A stretch of DNA of 64,000 nucleotides from JAATGI01 sp036510675 (GCA_036510675.1 DATCDN010000054.1:1-64000); one strand, 5' to 3'. Positions 44,277 through 52,546 are shown, numbered from the stretch's first letter. The notes: generated from the letters alone by a model not told the origin. A program made the numbers and translations.

Positions 44277-44609
44277 CTACTTCGCCGGCAGCGTCGCGAC
44301 CAAATCCAAGCCGCGTTGAAGCCATTTCTTGAGCGCGCGGTCGCTTCGATAGCCTTCGGGATCGACCCGGACAAAGCCGGCCATGGTCCTCGCGCCCATC
44401 TTCATCGGCTGGACGTGCGGGTCTTCGAGGAGCTTGTCGCGCGCCTCGTCGCCGACGCGGATCAGCAGGCCGCCCCTGCCGCTGACCGAGCAGACCATGT
44501 TGCCCGCCACCATGAAGGACAGGCCGCCCATCAACTTTCTCTCGATCACGTCGCCGCGCCCGGATAGCAGCTTCCGGACGCGTTCCGCGATTTTTTCATC
44601 ATAGGCCAT
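44277..44609 (-). CDS. TfoX/Sxy N-terminal domain protein
   Basis: 110 residues: MAYDEKIAERVRKLLSGRGD, then ERKLMGGLSFMVAGNMVCSV and FVRVDPEGYRSDRALKKWL. This is the TfoX_N domain alone, without the C-terminal domain of the competence regulator Sxy; such single-domain proteins are common and uncharacterised. It starts nine bases after the DUF1398 gene and is the third gene of a MarR-led operon. Confidence 0.85.
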   Translation of the reverse strand: MAYDEKIAERVRKLLSGRGDVIERKLMGGLSFMVAGNMVCSVSGRGGLLIRVGDEARDKLLEDPHVQPMKMGARTMAGFVRVDPEGYRSDRALKKWLQRGLDLVATLPAK

Positions 44610-44618
44610 GGCGTGACC

Positions 44619-45038
44619 TCAATTGCCGCTGGGGAAACGTTCGACGTAGACCTCGCCGGCACGGCCGAAATAGAGCGCGCGCCGGCCGGTAATGCACACC
44701 TGATAGCCGACACAGCCCGCGACCATGATCTGTCGCAGGAATTCGACATAGATGATGCTGCCGGTCTGGACGGACGCCAGCGCGGCTTTGATCCGCGCTT
44801 CGGAGAAGTCGTGGGCGATCCTGTTAGCGCCGAATTCGGCAGGATCGAGCTCCGGCTCAGGTTCGACGTGCGTGCGGCCATCGGGCATGTAATAGGTCTT
44901 TTCGCGGCGATAGAGATCGCAGTGATAGCCCTCGGCGCCGGCCGCGATCAGTTTGCCGACGACGGTGGAGAAATTGTCGGTCTCGGCAATCGAGCCGGCG
45001 CTGCATTCGTGGAACAGGGCGATCAGATTGGTATCCAT
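44619..45038 (-). CDS. DUF1398 family protein
   Basis: 139 residues from ATG 45038 with AAAGGAGCG upstream. The sequence AAGAEGYHCDLYRREKTYYM, then DFSEARIKAALASVQTGSI and FLRQIMVAGCVGYQVCITGR matches DUF1398 (YbcV-like) proteins of unknown function. One base separates it from the marR stop. Confidence 0.75.
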   Translation of the reverse strand: MDTNLIALFHECSAGSIAETDNFSTVVGKLIAAGAEGYHCDLYRREKTYYMPDGRTHVEPEPELDPAEFGANRIAHDFSEARIKAALASVQTGSIIYVEFLRQIMVAGCVGYQVCITGRRALYFGRAGEVYVERFPSGN

Positions 45039-45039
45039 T

Positions 45040-45504
45040 TTACGCTCCTTTATTGTCGATCGGGGATGCATCGAGCGCGGCCAACAGCGCGCGCAGGTCG
45101 CGGCGCAGTGCCGCCAAATCGACGGCATCGAGCGAAGCCGCTAATTCCTCATGCCCGGCGCGCGCGGTCTTGGTCAGCCGGGCCAGTGCGTCGTGCCCAA
45201 CGGGGGTCAGCACCAGATTGGGCGACGCCTTGTGGTCGGGATTGACCGCGAACGCGGCGAGGCCGTCCGCCGCCAGCAAGTCGGCGATCCGCTGAACCGC
45301 CTGGCGAGAGAGGCCGAGACGCCGCGCGATCCGCGGCACCGAGACGGGCGGCCCCGACGCCGCGCTGAGCACTTGCCAGCGCGCTTGGCTCTGGCCGATG
45401 GCGCCGGCGATCAGGTCGCCGCGCGCGCGGAGACGCCCCGCGAGTTCATAAATATCCGCGATGATCAGCGGGATGGCGGTGGCGCCGGAAGAGAGTCTGT
45501 TCAT
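45040..45504 (-). CDS. MarR-family transcriptional regulator
   Basis: 154 residues. Winged helix with VPRIARRLGLSRQAVQRIAD as recognition helices and NPDHKASPNLVLTPVGHDAL as wing. First gene of the marR-DUF1398-tfoX operon and probably its own repressor through the palindrome just upstream. Confidence 0.88.
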   Translation of the reverse strand: MNRLSSGATAIPLIIADIYELAGRLRARGDLIAGAIGQSQARWQVLSAASGPPVSVPRIARRLGLSRQAVQRIADLLAADGLAAFAVNPDHKASPNLVLTPVGHDALARLTKTARAGHEELAASLDAVDLAALRRDLRALLAALDASPIDNKGA

Positions 45505-45514
45505 GACTAACCAG

Positions 45515-45538
45515 TGTCATAATGACATCATATTGTCA
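45515..45538. promoter_or_regulatory. Palindromic operator candidate for the MarR-family regulator
   Basis: TGTCAT-A-ATGACA (45515-45527) is a perfect 13-bp palindrome, and its right part TGACA pairs again with TGTCA (45534-45538) across six bases. It begins 11 bp upstream of the marR start and overlaps a minus-strand TTGACA, so binding would block transcription of the operon. Confidence 0.65.
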
Positions 45539-45693
45539 ATATATTTTCCGCATGGGCGCCACGCGTTTTCTCAAGCCCACCGCCACTTCGCGCGGCGCTT
45601 GTCATCGTTTAGAAATCTCTACCCCAAGCCGGCTCAATCGGTTCTATGATCCCGCGCCCTGCTGTCGCCAAGCCTGCCTGATCCCGCGCCAAG

Positions 45694-46959
45694 ATGCCCA
45701 ACGCAATCATCCTGCTGGTGTTCTTCCTGACCTATCTGGCGCTGGCCGCCGGGCGGCTGCCCTGGTTCCGGGTCGACCGCACCGGCATCGCGTTGCTTGG
45801 CGCCATCGCCCTCCTGGGCACCGAGACCGTCACCGTCGACGATATCGGCGGCAGCATCGACGTCTCGACCATCGTCCTCCTGTTCGCGCTGATGATCATT
45901 TCAGCGCAGTTCCTATCGGCCGGCTTTTACGATCTGTGCGCCGACTGGATCACGGCGCGGCACAGCGGGCCGGCGTCGCTGCTGTTGCTGACGGTGGTGG
46001 TATGCGGTGCCCTGACCGCGCTTCTCGCCAATGACATTGTGGTGTTCGCGATGGCGCCGCTGCTGATCGCCGGGGCGCGGGCGCGCGGCTATGATCCGCG
46101 GCCGTTCCTGATCGCGCTGGTGACGGCGGCCAATACCGGCTCCGCCGCAACGCTGATCTCCAGCCCGCAGAACATCTATCTCGGCCAGATCGGCAATCTC
46201 AGCTTCCATACCTTCCTGCTGGCCTGCGCGGTGCCGGCGATGGTTGGCCTCGCGGTGGTGTTCGGGGTCATCTGGTTTCAGTGGCGCGACCGGGTGCTGG
46301 AGCGGTCGCCCGCGCTGATCGCCGACATTCCCGACGTGCCGCGCCACCCCTTCGACCGGGCCCAGACCATCAAGGCGCTGATCGCGCTGGTGGCGCTGCT
46401 GATCCTGTTCACGACGTCGCTGCCACGCGAGGTCGGCGGGCTGGTGATTGCCGCCCTCTTACTGGCCAGCCGCAAGATCACCAGCCGCACCATGATCGCG
46501 GCCGTCGATTGGCCGCTGCTGCTGCTGTTCGTGTGTCTCTTCGCGGTGACCGGGGCGCTGGCCCAGTCGGGCATGGCCTATCCCTTCATCTCGTCGCTGG
46601 GCGATGCCGGGCTGTTGCCCGACCACCTCATCGTGCTGGCGCCGCTGACGCTGTTCATGAGCAATGTCTTCGGCAACGTGCCGTCGGTCATCTTGCTGCT
46701 GCAGATCTGGCCCAACCCGCCCGAGGGCGCGTTCTATGGCATGGCGCTGCTGTTCTCGTTCGCCGGCAACCTGTTGCTGCTGGGCAGCTTCGCCAATCTG
46801 ATCGTCGCCGAGCGCGCCAACCAGTTCGGGGTCCATCTCAGCTTCGGCGAATATGCCCGCGCCGGCATTCCCATCACCGTGATCTCGATGCTGTTCGCCA
46901 TGGTCTGGCTCTATGCGATGGGCTGGCTGGATTGGGCGATGCCCGCGCTGGCGGAGTGA
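45694..46959 (+). CDS. SLC13/ArsB-like anion permease
   Basis: 421 residues with about eleven to twelve membrane segments, CitMHS/ArsB (IT) superfamily. NDIVVFAMAPLLI and NTGSAATLISSPQN in the first half and LFMSNVFGNVPSVILLLQ in the second are the two inverted re-entrant motifs of this group. Probable sodium- or proton-driven transport of a carboxylate, sulfate or metalloid oxyanion; no ars genes adjoin it. The 189 bp upstream are shared with the marR promoter. Confidence 0.85.
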   Translation: MPNAIILLVFFLTYLALAAGRLPWFRVDRTGIALLGAIALLGTETVTVDDIGGSIDVSTIVLLFALMIISAQFLSAGFYDLCADWITARHSGPASLLLLTVVVCGALTALLANDIVVFAMAPLLIAGARARGYDPRPFLIALVTAANTGSAATLISSPQNIYLGQIGNLSFHTFLLACAVPAMVGLAVVFGVIWFQWRDRVLERSPALIADIPDVPRHPFDRAQTIKALIALVALLILFTTSLPREVGGLVIAALLLASRKITSRTMIAAVDWPLLLLFVCLFAVTGALAQSGMAYPFISSLGDAGLLPDHLIVLAPLTLFMSNVFGNVPSVILLLQIWPNPPEGAFYGMALLFSFAGNLLLLGSFANLIVAERANQFGVHLSFGEYARAGIPITVISMLFAMVWLYAMGWLDWAMPALAE

Positions 46960-46960
46960 C

Positions 46961-47449
46961 ATGAGCGTCACCCTGCCCAGCCTCGAACTCGCCATCCGGC
47001 CGGAATGGATCGACTATAACGGCCACACCAACATGGCCTATTACGTCGTGATGTTCGACAAGGCAACCGATGTGCTGTTCGATACACTAGGCATCGGCCA
47101 GGCCTATCGCCGCGCGGCCGGGCATTCGATGTACGCGCTGGAATCTCACGTCACCTATGCGCGCGAGACCAAGCTCGGCGACCGCGTGCGCATCGCCTGT
47201 CAGTTGATCGACGCGGACGCCAAGCGCGTCCATTTCTTCTGCCGGATGGCGATGGCGGAAACCGGCGAGCCGGTCGCGACGTTCGAAATGGTGGTGCTGC
47301 ACGTCGATCCGGCGGGACCGCGCGCCGCGCCCTTTCCGCCCGCGCTTCAAGCGGGGATCGATGCGATGCTGGCCGCGCACCGCGCCCTGCCCCCGCCGCC
47401 CGAGGCCGGGCGCAAGGTGGGGTTGCGCCGCCAGGCCACTTCTGTATAG
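46961..47449 (+). CDS. Thioesterase (4HBT/hotdog), betainyl/carnityl-CoA thioesterase-like
   Basis: 162 residues. RPEWIDYNGHTNMAYYVVMF, ALESHVTYARETKLGDRVRI and KRVHFFCRM match the hotdog domain found in betainyl-CoA thioesterases and fused to some carnitine dehydrogenases. It starts one base after the permease stop. Its stop codon lies inside the -10 element of the rpsF promoter. Confidence 0.85.
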   Translation: MSVTLPSLELAIRPEWIDYNGHTNMAYYVVMFDKATDVLFDTLGIGQAYRRAAGHSMYALESHVTYARETKLGDRVRIACQLIDADAKRVHFFCRMAMAETGEPVATFEMVVLHVDPAGPRAAPFPPALQAGIDAMLAAHRALPPPPEAGRKVGLRRQATSV

Positions 47450-47450
47450 T
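47422..47450 (+). promoter_or_regulatory. Promoter of the rpsF operon
   Basis: GTTGCG/TTGCGC (47422-47428), 16-17 bases, TATAGT (47445-47450). The TAG of the -10 is also the stop codon of the thioesterase gene. Confidence 0.5.
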
Positions 47451-47456
47451 CCGCCG

Positions 47457-47556
47457 CCTTCTCCTTGCCGGCATGGGCCGGCTAGGTTCGGGCGGCTGAC
47501 CGTCGGATTTCCGACCAGCGCCGGGCCATCAACAGCCAAAGGGAGCCAAACGCTTC
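47457..47556 (+). promoter_or_regulatory. rpsF leader, candidate S6:S18 autoregulatory RNA
   Basis: A leader of about 100 nt would run from the promoter to rpsF. It contains GCCGGC/GCCGGC arms near 47467-47482 and a hairpin GTCGGA-TT-TCCGAC (47502-47515). S6:S18 leaders are known upstream of rpsF in many bacteria; I cannot confirm the consensus here. Confidence 0.3.
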
Positions 47557-48030
47557 ATGTCGTTATACGAAACCGTTTTCATTGCGCGTCAGGATATTTC
47601 CGGCACGCAGGTCGATGCGCTAGCGGACCAGTTCGCCGGGATCATCGCCGAACAGGGTGGCGAAGTTAAAAAGCGCGAGAATTGGGGCCTGCGCAATCTC
47701 GCCTTCCGGATGAAGAAAAACCGCAAGGGCCATTATGTGCTGTTCAATGTCGACGCGCCGTCGGCGGCGATCGTCGAGATGGAGCGCAACATGCGCATCA
47801 GCGAGGACATTCTGCGCTATCTCACCATCCGCGTGGACGCGCTGGAGGAAGGCCCGTCGGCGGTGCTGCAGAATCGCGGCCGCAGCGACGAGCGAGACCG
47901 GGACCGCGGCTTCGGCGGCGACCGCGATCGCGATCGCGACCGGGGGCCCCGGCGCGACCGCGATGGGCGCGACGCCGAGCCGGTGGCGGCCGTCCCCGCG
48001 CCCGTCGCCAGTGAAGGAGTCGAACGATGA
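47557..48030 (+). CDS. rpsF: 30S ribosomal protein S6
   Basis: 157 residues; the S6 core occupies about 1-110 (MSLYETVFIARQDISGTQVD, YVLFNVDAPSAAIVEMERNM). The C-terminal 45 residues are a low-complexity Arg-Asp tail (GGDRDRDRDRGPRRDRDGRD), far longer than in E. coli S6. The gene overlaps rpsR by 4 bp. S6 pairs with S18 on the platform of the small subunit. Confidence 0.96.
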   Translation: MSLYETVFIARQDISGTQVDALADQFAGIIAEQGGEVKKRENWGLRNLAFRMKKNRKGHYVLFNVDAPSAAIVEMERNMRISEDILRYLTIRVDALEEGPSAVLQNRGRSDERDRDRGFGGDRDRDRDRGPRRDRDGRDAEPVAAVPAPVASEGVER

Positions 48031-48383
48031 CCGATACCGGCTTTAGCGACCGTGGCGGCGGCTTCGGTGGCGGCGACCGTGGTGGGTTTGGCGGCGGCGA
48101 CCGCGGCGGCTTCGGTGGTGGCGATCGCGGCGGACGCAGCGGCGGCGGCGCGGGCGGCGGACGCCGGCCGTTCTTCCGGCGGCGTAAATCTTGTCCGTTC
48201 TCGGGGCCGAACGCGCCGAAGATCGACTACAAGGATGTCAAGCTGCTGCAGCGTTACATCTCCGAGCGTGGCAAGATCGTGCCAAGCCGCATCACGGCGG
48301 TCTCCGCCACGAAACAGCGCGAGCTGGCACAGGCGATCAAGCGCGCGCGCTTCCTCGGCCTGCTGCCCTATTCGATTCAATAG
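48027..48383 (+). CDS. rpsR: 30S ribosomal protein S18 with glycine-rich N-terminal extension
   Basis: 118 residues, against about 75-85 for typical S18. The first 45 residues are a Gly-rich extension with three repeats of GGFGGGDR and a Gly/Arg linker; the normal S18 core follows (RRRKSCPFSGPNAPKIDYKD onwards, ending RARFLGLLPYSIQ). Only one Cys is present. It is translationally coupled to rpsF by an ATGA overlap and lies nine bases before rplI. Confidence 0.95.
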   Translation: MTDTGFSDRGGGFGGGDRGGFGGGDRGGFGGGDRGGRSGGGAGGGRRPFFRRRKSCPFSGPNAPKIDYKDVKLLQRYISERGKIVPSRITAVSATKQRELAQAIKRARFLGLLPYSIQ

Positions 48384-48392
48384 GGGCGAGCC

Positions 48393-48977
48393 ATGATCGA
48401 TCTCATTTTATTGGAGCGGGTCGAGAATCTCGGCCAGATGGGGCAGTTGGTCAAAGTCCGTCCCGGCTATGCGCGCAATTTCCTGTTGCCGCAGAAAAAG
48501 GCCCTGCGCGCGACCAAGGATAATCTCGCCTATTTCGAGACCCAGCGCGCCCAGCTCGAAACCCAGAACCTGACCCATAAGGCAGAGGCTGGCGATGTCG
48601 CCGCCAAGCTGAACGGCGTCGTCGTCGTCCTCATCCGCCAGGCCGGCGAGAGCGGTCAGCTCTATGGTTCCGTCTCGGCGCGCGATGTCGCCGACGCGGT
48701 GACGGCGGCCGGCTTCACGGTGTCGCGCGGCCAGGTCGTGCTCGAACGGCCGATCAAGGCGCTCGGCCTCTATAAGACGCGCATCGTGCTGCACCCCGAG
48801 GTGACGGCCACGGTCACGGCCAATGTCGCGCAATCGCGGGAAGAAGCGGAGATGCAGGAAAAGGGCATGAACCCGATCCAGCTCGCCCAGGAAACCGCCG
48901 CACGCGAGACCCGCGAGGTGGCCGAAGCGGTCTTCGACAACGAGCCAGACGCCGAGGCGCCAGCCGAGGAAGAATAA
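48393..48977 (+). CDS. rplI: 50S ribosomal protein L9
   Basis: 194 residues. The N-terminal L9 domain has LLERVENLGQMGQLVKVRPG and YARNFLLPQKKAL; the long helix and the C-terminal RNA-binding domain follow (SGQLYGSVSARDVADAV). An acidic C-terminal tail of about 45 residues (NEPDAEAPAEEE) is longer than in E. coli. Confidence 0.96.
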   Translation: MIDLILLERVENLGQMGQLVKVRPGYARNFLLPQKKALRATKDNLAYFETQRAQLETQNLTHKAEAGDVAAKLNGVVVVLIRQAGESGQLYGSVSARDVADAVTAAGFTVSRGQVVLERPIKALGLYKTRIVLHPEVTATVTANVAQSREEAEMQEKGMNPIQLAQETAARETREVAEAVFDNEPDAEAPAEEE

Positions 48978-48991
48978 TTACGCCCTGAATT

Positions 48992-49021
48992 GTTTTCACC
49001 GGGCCGTTGCCCGGTGAAAAC
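48992..49021. terminator. Bidirectional terminator of the rpsF-rpsR-rplI operon and osmC-like gene
   Basis: Perfect 13-bp stem GTTTTCACCGGGC (48992-49004), four-base loop CGTT, GCCCGGTGAAAAC (49009-49021). The A/T tracts at the stem ends give a U-rich end in both directions. It lies between the convergent genes rplI and the OsmC-family gene. Confidence 0.85.
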
Positions 49022-49027
49022 ATTCCG

Positions 49028-49486
49028 CTATTCCGCGAGCCGCGTTTCAATCCGCACTTCGGATGTCAGGGTGCGGTGCACCGGACACATATTCGCGATC
49101 TCCAGCAGGCGCTGGCGCTGCGCGTCATCGAGCGCTCCATGCAGTTCGATATTGCGCTCGATACGGTCGAGCTTACCCTCCTTGGTTTCACAACCCGCGC
49201 AATCCTCGGCATGGATTTTGTCATGGCGTAGCCGCACGACCACGCGCTCCAGCGGCCAGTGCTGGCGTTCGGCATAGAGCCGCAATGTCATCGAGGTGCA
49301 GGCGCCGAGGGCCATCAGCAGCAATTCATAGGGATTGGGGCCGCTATCGGTGCCGCCGGACGCGGTCGGCTCGTCCGCCAGAAGCCGGTGCCGACCGTCG
49401 AGCAGCGCCTGGTTGAAGCGCCCTTCGCCGCTTTCCGCCACCACCACGGTACCGGCGACGACAGGCGGGTCGAGCAGAGCGGCCAT
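49028..49486 (-). CDS. OsmC/Ohr-family protein
   Basis: 152 residues from ATG 49486 (GAGGGAGA five bases upstream). Two redox cysteines C63 (LGACTSMTLRLYA) and C134 (NMCPVHRTL) mark OsmC/Ohr hydroperoxide-reducing proteins. An extra CxxC pair (DCAGCE, C96/C99) is found in the YhfA-like OsmC branch. Probable role in peroxide or disulfide stress. Confidence 0.88.
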   Translation of the reverse strand: MAALLDPPVVAGTVVVAESGEGRFNQALLDGRHRLLADEPTASGGTDSGPNPYELLLMALGACTSMTLRLYAERQHWPLERVVVRLRHDKIHAEDCAGCETKEGKLDRIERNIELHGALDDAQRQRLLEIANMCPVHRTLTSEVRIETRLAE

Positions 49487-49573
49487 GGCGATCTCCCTCA
49501 GCGCAAGATTGGTCTCTATCCTTACCCCAGGTCCGGGTAAAATCATCCCCTATCCTGGCGCGAGGAGATGGCG

Positions 49574-50404
49574 ATGCGGAACCTGACCCTGCCCGACGGC
49601 ACGACGATTCCGGCCCTGGGACTAGGCACCTGGGGGCTGGGCGAGCGCGATACGCGCGGCGCGGATGTGATGGCGGCCTTGCGCCTCGGCCTCGATCTGG
49701 GCATGTCGCTGATCGACACCGCCGAGATGTATGCCGATGGCGGCGCCGAGGAACTGGTTGGCGCGGCGATCGCCGGCCGGCGCGACGGTGTCTTCCTGGT
49801 CAGCAAGGTCTATCCCCACAATGCAGGCGGCAAGAAGCTGGCGGCTGCCTGCGAGCGCAGCCTGAAGCGGCTCGGCACCGACCGGCTCGATCTCTATCTG
49901 CTGCACTGGCGCGGCGACGTGCCGCTGGCCGAGACGGTCGCCGGGTTCGAGGCGCTGCGTGACGCCGGCAAGATTCTGCGTTGGGGCGTCAGCAATTTCG
50001 ACACCGGCGACATGAATGCGCTGTGGCGCGTGCCGGGCGGCGATGCCTGTGCCGCCAACCAGGTGCTCTATAATTTGTCGCGCCGGGGCATCGAGCCCGA
50101 GCTGATGCCCTGGTGCCAGACGTATCATTTGCCGATCATGGCCTATTCGCCGATCGAACAGGGACGCATCCTCGATGATCCCACCCTCATCCGTATCGCC
50201 GCCGCGCGCGGCGGCAGCCCGGCGCGGATCGCGCTCGCCTGGCTGTTGCGGCAAAGCGACGTGATCGTCATTCCGAAGGCGGCCGATCCCGCGCACGTCC
50301 GGGACAATCGGGCGGCGCTCGACCTTGAGCTTTCCGCCACGGAATTGGCGGCGCTGGACCGTGCCTTTCCCCGCCCCGATCGCGGCCGGCTCGACATGCT
50401 CTGA
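49574..50404 (+). CDS. Aldo/keto reductase
   Basis: 276 residues from ATG 49574, seven bases after GAGGAG (an ATG at 49568 is too close). The catalytic tetrad is D48, Y53, K78 and H111 (LIDTAEMY, VSKVYP, LLHWRG). NADPH-binding residues follow in VIPKAADPAHVRDN. It reduces aldehydes or ketones; physiological substrate unknown. Confidence 0.92.
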   Translation: MRNLTLPDGTTIPALGLGTWGLGERDTRGADVMAALRLGLDLGMSLIDTAEMYADGGAEELVGAAIAGRRDGVFLVSKVYPHNAGGKKLAAACERSLKRLGTDRLDLYLLHWRGDVPLAETVAGFEALRDAGKILRWGVSNFDTGDMNALWRVPGGDACAANQVLYNLSRRGIEPELMPWCQTYHLPIMAYSPIEQGRILDDPTLIRIAAARGGSPARIALAWLLRQSDVIVIPKAADPAHVRDNRAALDLELSATELAALDRAFPRPDRGRLDML

Positions 50405-50431
50405 GCGCCCGATGTTTGACACCTAAAGTAT

Positions 50432-50460
50432 TTGAGTTCACGCTGCCACGCTCTTAAATA
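50432..50460 (+). promoter_or_regulatory. Candidate promoter of the exported VOC gene
   Basis: TTGAGT (50432-50437), 17 bases, TAAATA (50455-50460), 23 bp before the start codon at 50484. A separate TTGACA at 50416-50421 lacks a -10 at the right distance. Confidence 0.45.
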
Positions 50461-50483
50461 AATAATCGGGGGAGGATAGCGAT

Positions 50484-51083
50484 ATGGACCGAAAGAATTT
50501 TCTGCGCGGCGGCGTTGTGGCCTTGGCCATGCTCGTTGCCGCGCCTAGCGCCTTCGCGAACGGCATTCCGACCATGGCCGGCGTCGATCATGTCGGCATG
50601 ACGGTGCCGACGCTGAAGGAGGGCATCGACTTCTTCACCAAAGTCCTCGGTTGCGAATACGTCTACACCGCCGGCCCGTTCGCCGATCCCAAGGGATCAT
50701 GGATGGAAACCAATCTCGGCGTCGACGCCAAGGCATCGACCATGCTGGCGATGGTGCGCTGTGGCCCGACCCAGAATATCGAATTGTTCGAATACACCAC
50801 CCACGATCAGGTCAAGACGCCGCTGAAGAACAGCGATGTCGGCGGCTTCCATCTCGCCTTCTATGTCTCCGATCTGCCGAAGGCCGTCGCCTATTTGAAA
50901 ACCATCCCGGGCGTCAAGGTCCTGGGCGATCCAACCCCGGTCTCCGGCCAGCCGAACGGCGGCGAAACCTTCGTCTATTTCAAGACGCCGTGGGGCGCGA
51001 ATATGGAGCTTCTGACCTATCCCAAGGGCCTCGACTACGAGAAATCGACGGACAAGCGTCTCTATGGCGTGATGAAGCAATAG
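50484..51083 (+). CDS. Exported VOC (glyoxalase/dioxygenase fold) protein
   Basis: 199 residues. Signal peptide 1-26 (KNFLRGGVVALAMLVAAPSA, cleavage near AFA/NG), then one vicinal-oxygen-chelate domain with possible metal ligands H36 (VDHVGMTV), E100 (NIELFEY), H123 (GGFHLAFYV) and E175 (ANMELLTY). Most VOC enzymes are cytoplasmic, so the export signal is notable. GGAGGATAG precedes the start. The function is unknown. Confidence 0.82.
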   Translation: MDRKNFLRGGVVALAMLVAAPSAFANGIPTMAGVDHVGMTVPTLKEGIDFFTKVLGCEYVYTAGPFADPKGSWMETNLGVDAKASTMLAMVRCGPTQNIELFEYTTHDQVKTPLKNSDVGGFHLAFYVSDLPKAVAYLKTIPGVKVLGDPTPVSGQPNGGETFVYFKTPWGANMELLTYPKGLDYEKSTDKRLYGVMKQ

Positions 51084-51178
51084 CGCGGCGCCGCCACCCT
51101 TGCCGACGGTGACGGTTGGCCTTGTTTTGTGCCCCGCCCCTGTCGGATATTGGGCCTTGAAGGAAAAGGGGCGGCGCG

Positions 51179-52420
51179 ATGTTGTTAGGATTTCTGCTTC
51201 GGCATCTGGTGACCAAGGGGACCCTGCGCGTCATTGACGCGCAGGGCGTCACCCATGCTTTTTCGGGAGATTTGGCCGGTCCGACCATAACCATCCGGCT
51301 GCACGATAAGGCGCTGGAACGAAAGCTGTTCTTCAATCCCCGACTCTATCTGGGTGAAGCCTATATGGATGGCAGCCTGACCATCGAGGATGGCGACGCC
51401 TTCGATCTCCTCATGTTCACCAGCGAGAATCAGGCGCTGGCGCCGCCCAGCATCGTGACGCCGCTCCATGCCGGCTTCGGCCACGCGCTGGGCGTGTTTC
51501 AGCAATATAATCCGGTCGGCAAGTCGCGGAAAAACGTCGCGCATCATTACGATCTGTCGGACACGCTCTACGATCTGTTCCTCGATACCGACCGGCAATA
51601 TTCCTGCGCCTATTGGCCGATCAACGAGATCTCGCTGGAGGAGGCGCAGGCCAACAAGAAGCGGCATCTCGCCGCCAAACTGCTGTTGCAGCCGGGGCAG
51701 CGGGTCCTGGACATTGGCTGCGGCTGGGGCGGCCTCGCCATCTACCTCGCCAAGGAGGCCAATGTTTCGGTCACCGGCCTCACCCTCTCGATCGAACAGT
51801 TGAAGGTCGCGGAGCGCCGCGCCGCCGCGGCGGGCGTCGCCGATCGTGTCAAATTCGTGCTGCGCGACTATCGCGAGGAAGCGGGCACCTATGACCGCAT
51901 CGTCTCGGTCGGCATGTTCGAGCATGTCGGCGTGCCGCATTACCATGCGTTCTTCCGCAAGGTGAAGGGCTTGCTGGCCGCGGACGGCGTCGCACTGGTG
52001 CATTCGATCGGCCGCATGGACGGGCCGGCGACCACCAATTCCTGGCTGCGCAAATATATCTTTCCCGGCGGCTATTCGCCGTCGCTGTCCGAGGTGGTGC
52101 CGGTGGTCGAGAAGGTCGGCATGTGGATCACCGACATCGAAATCCTGCGCCTCCACTATGCCGAGACGCTGAAGGAATGGCGCGCGCGGTTCCTGGCGAA
52201 TCGCGAACGCATCAGGACGCTCTACGACGAGCGCTTCTGCCGGATGTGGGAATTCTATCTCGCCGGGTCGGAGGTCGCGTTCCGCTGGGGCGGGCATTTG
52301 AATTTCCAGATGCAATTGGCAAAGACCGTCGACGCCGTGCCGCTGACCCGCGACTACATCACTCTATGGGAGCATAGCCACGCGCCGCCGATTCCGGAGC
52401 GGGTCGAGCGCGCGGCGTGA
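51179..52420 (+). CDS. cfa: Cyclopropane-fatty-acyl-phospholipid synthase family
   Basis: 413 residues. The N-terminal lipid-binding domain is followed by NVAHHYDLSDTLYDLFLD, the SAM-binding motif VLDIGCGWGGLAIYLA (about 176-191) and FEHVGVPHYHAFF. CFA synthase methylates unsaturated phospholipid chains to cyclopropanes, a stress and stationary-phase change. The C-terminus FRWGGHLNFQMQLA is usual for the family. Confidence 0.92.
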   Translation: MLLGFLLRHLVTKGTLRVIDAQGVTHAFSGDLAGPTITIRLHDKALERKLFFNPRLYLGEAYMDGSLTIEDGDAFDLLMFTSENQALAPPSIVTPLHAGFGHALGVFQQYNPVGKSRKNVAHHYDLSDTLYDLFLDTDRQYSCAYWPINEISLEEAQANKKRHLAAKLLLQPGQRVLDIGCGWGGLAIYLAKEANVSVTGLTLSIEQLKVAERRAAAAGVADRVKFVLRDYREEAGTYDRIVSVGMFEHVGVPHYHAFFRKVKGLLAADGVALVHSIGRMDGPATTNSWLRKYIFPGGYSPSLSEVVPVVEKVGMWITDIEILRLHYAETLKEWRARFLANRERIRTLYDERFCRMWEFYLAGSEVAFRWGGHLNFQMQLAKTVDAVPLTRDYITLWEHSHAPPIPERVERAA

Positions 52421-52428
52421 GAGGGGCA

Positions 52429-52451
52429 AGCCCGGCCAATGCAACCGGGCT
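52429..52451 (+). terminator. Weak hairpin after cfa
   Basis: AGCCCGG (52429-52435) and CCGGGCT (52445-52451) form a seven-base stem with a nine-base loop, nine bases after the cfa stop. No T tract follows, so terminator function is doubtful. Confidence 0.35.
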
Positions 52452-52546
52452 AAGCTTGGCTGTCCCCGATATCCCCATTGTTATCCTCATCGGCCGAGTC
52501 GCATTAGTTAGGACTCGTCCGGGCGCGAGTTGGTAACATCCCCCTT

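Noticed and set aside
50416..50444. TTGACA at 50416 as -35 of the exported VOC gene
   Set aside because: No AT-rich -10 exists at 16-18 bp; the TTGAGT/TAAATA pair fits better.
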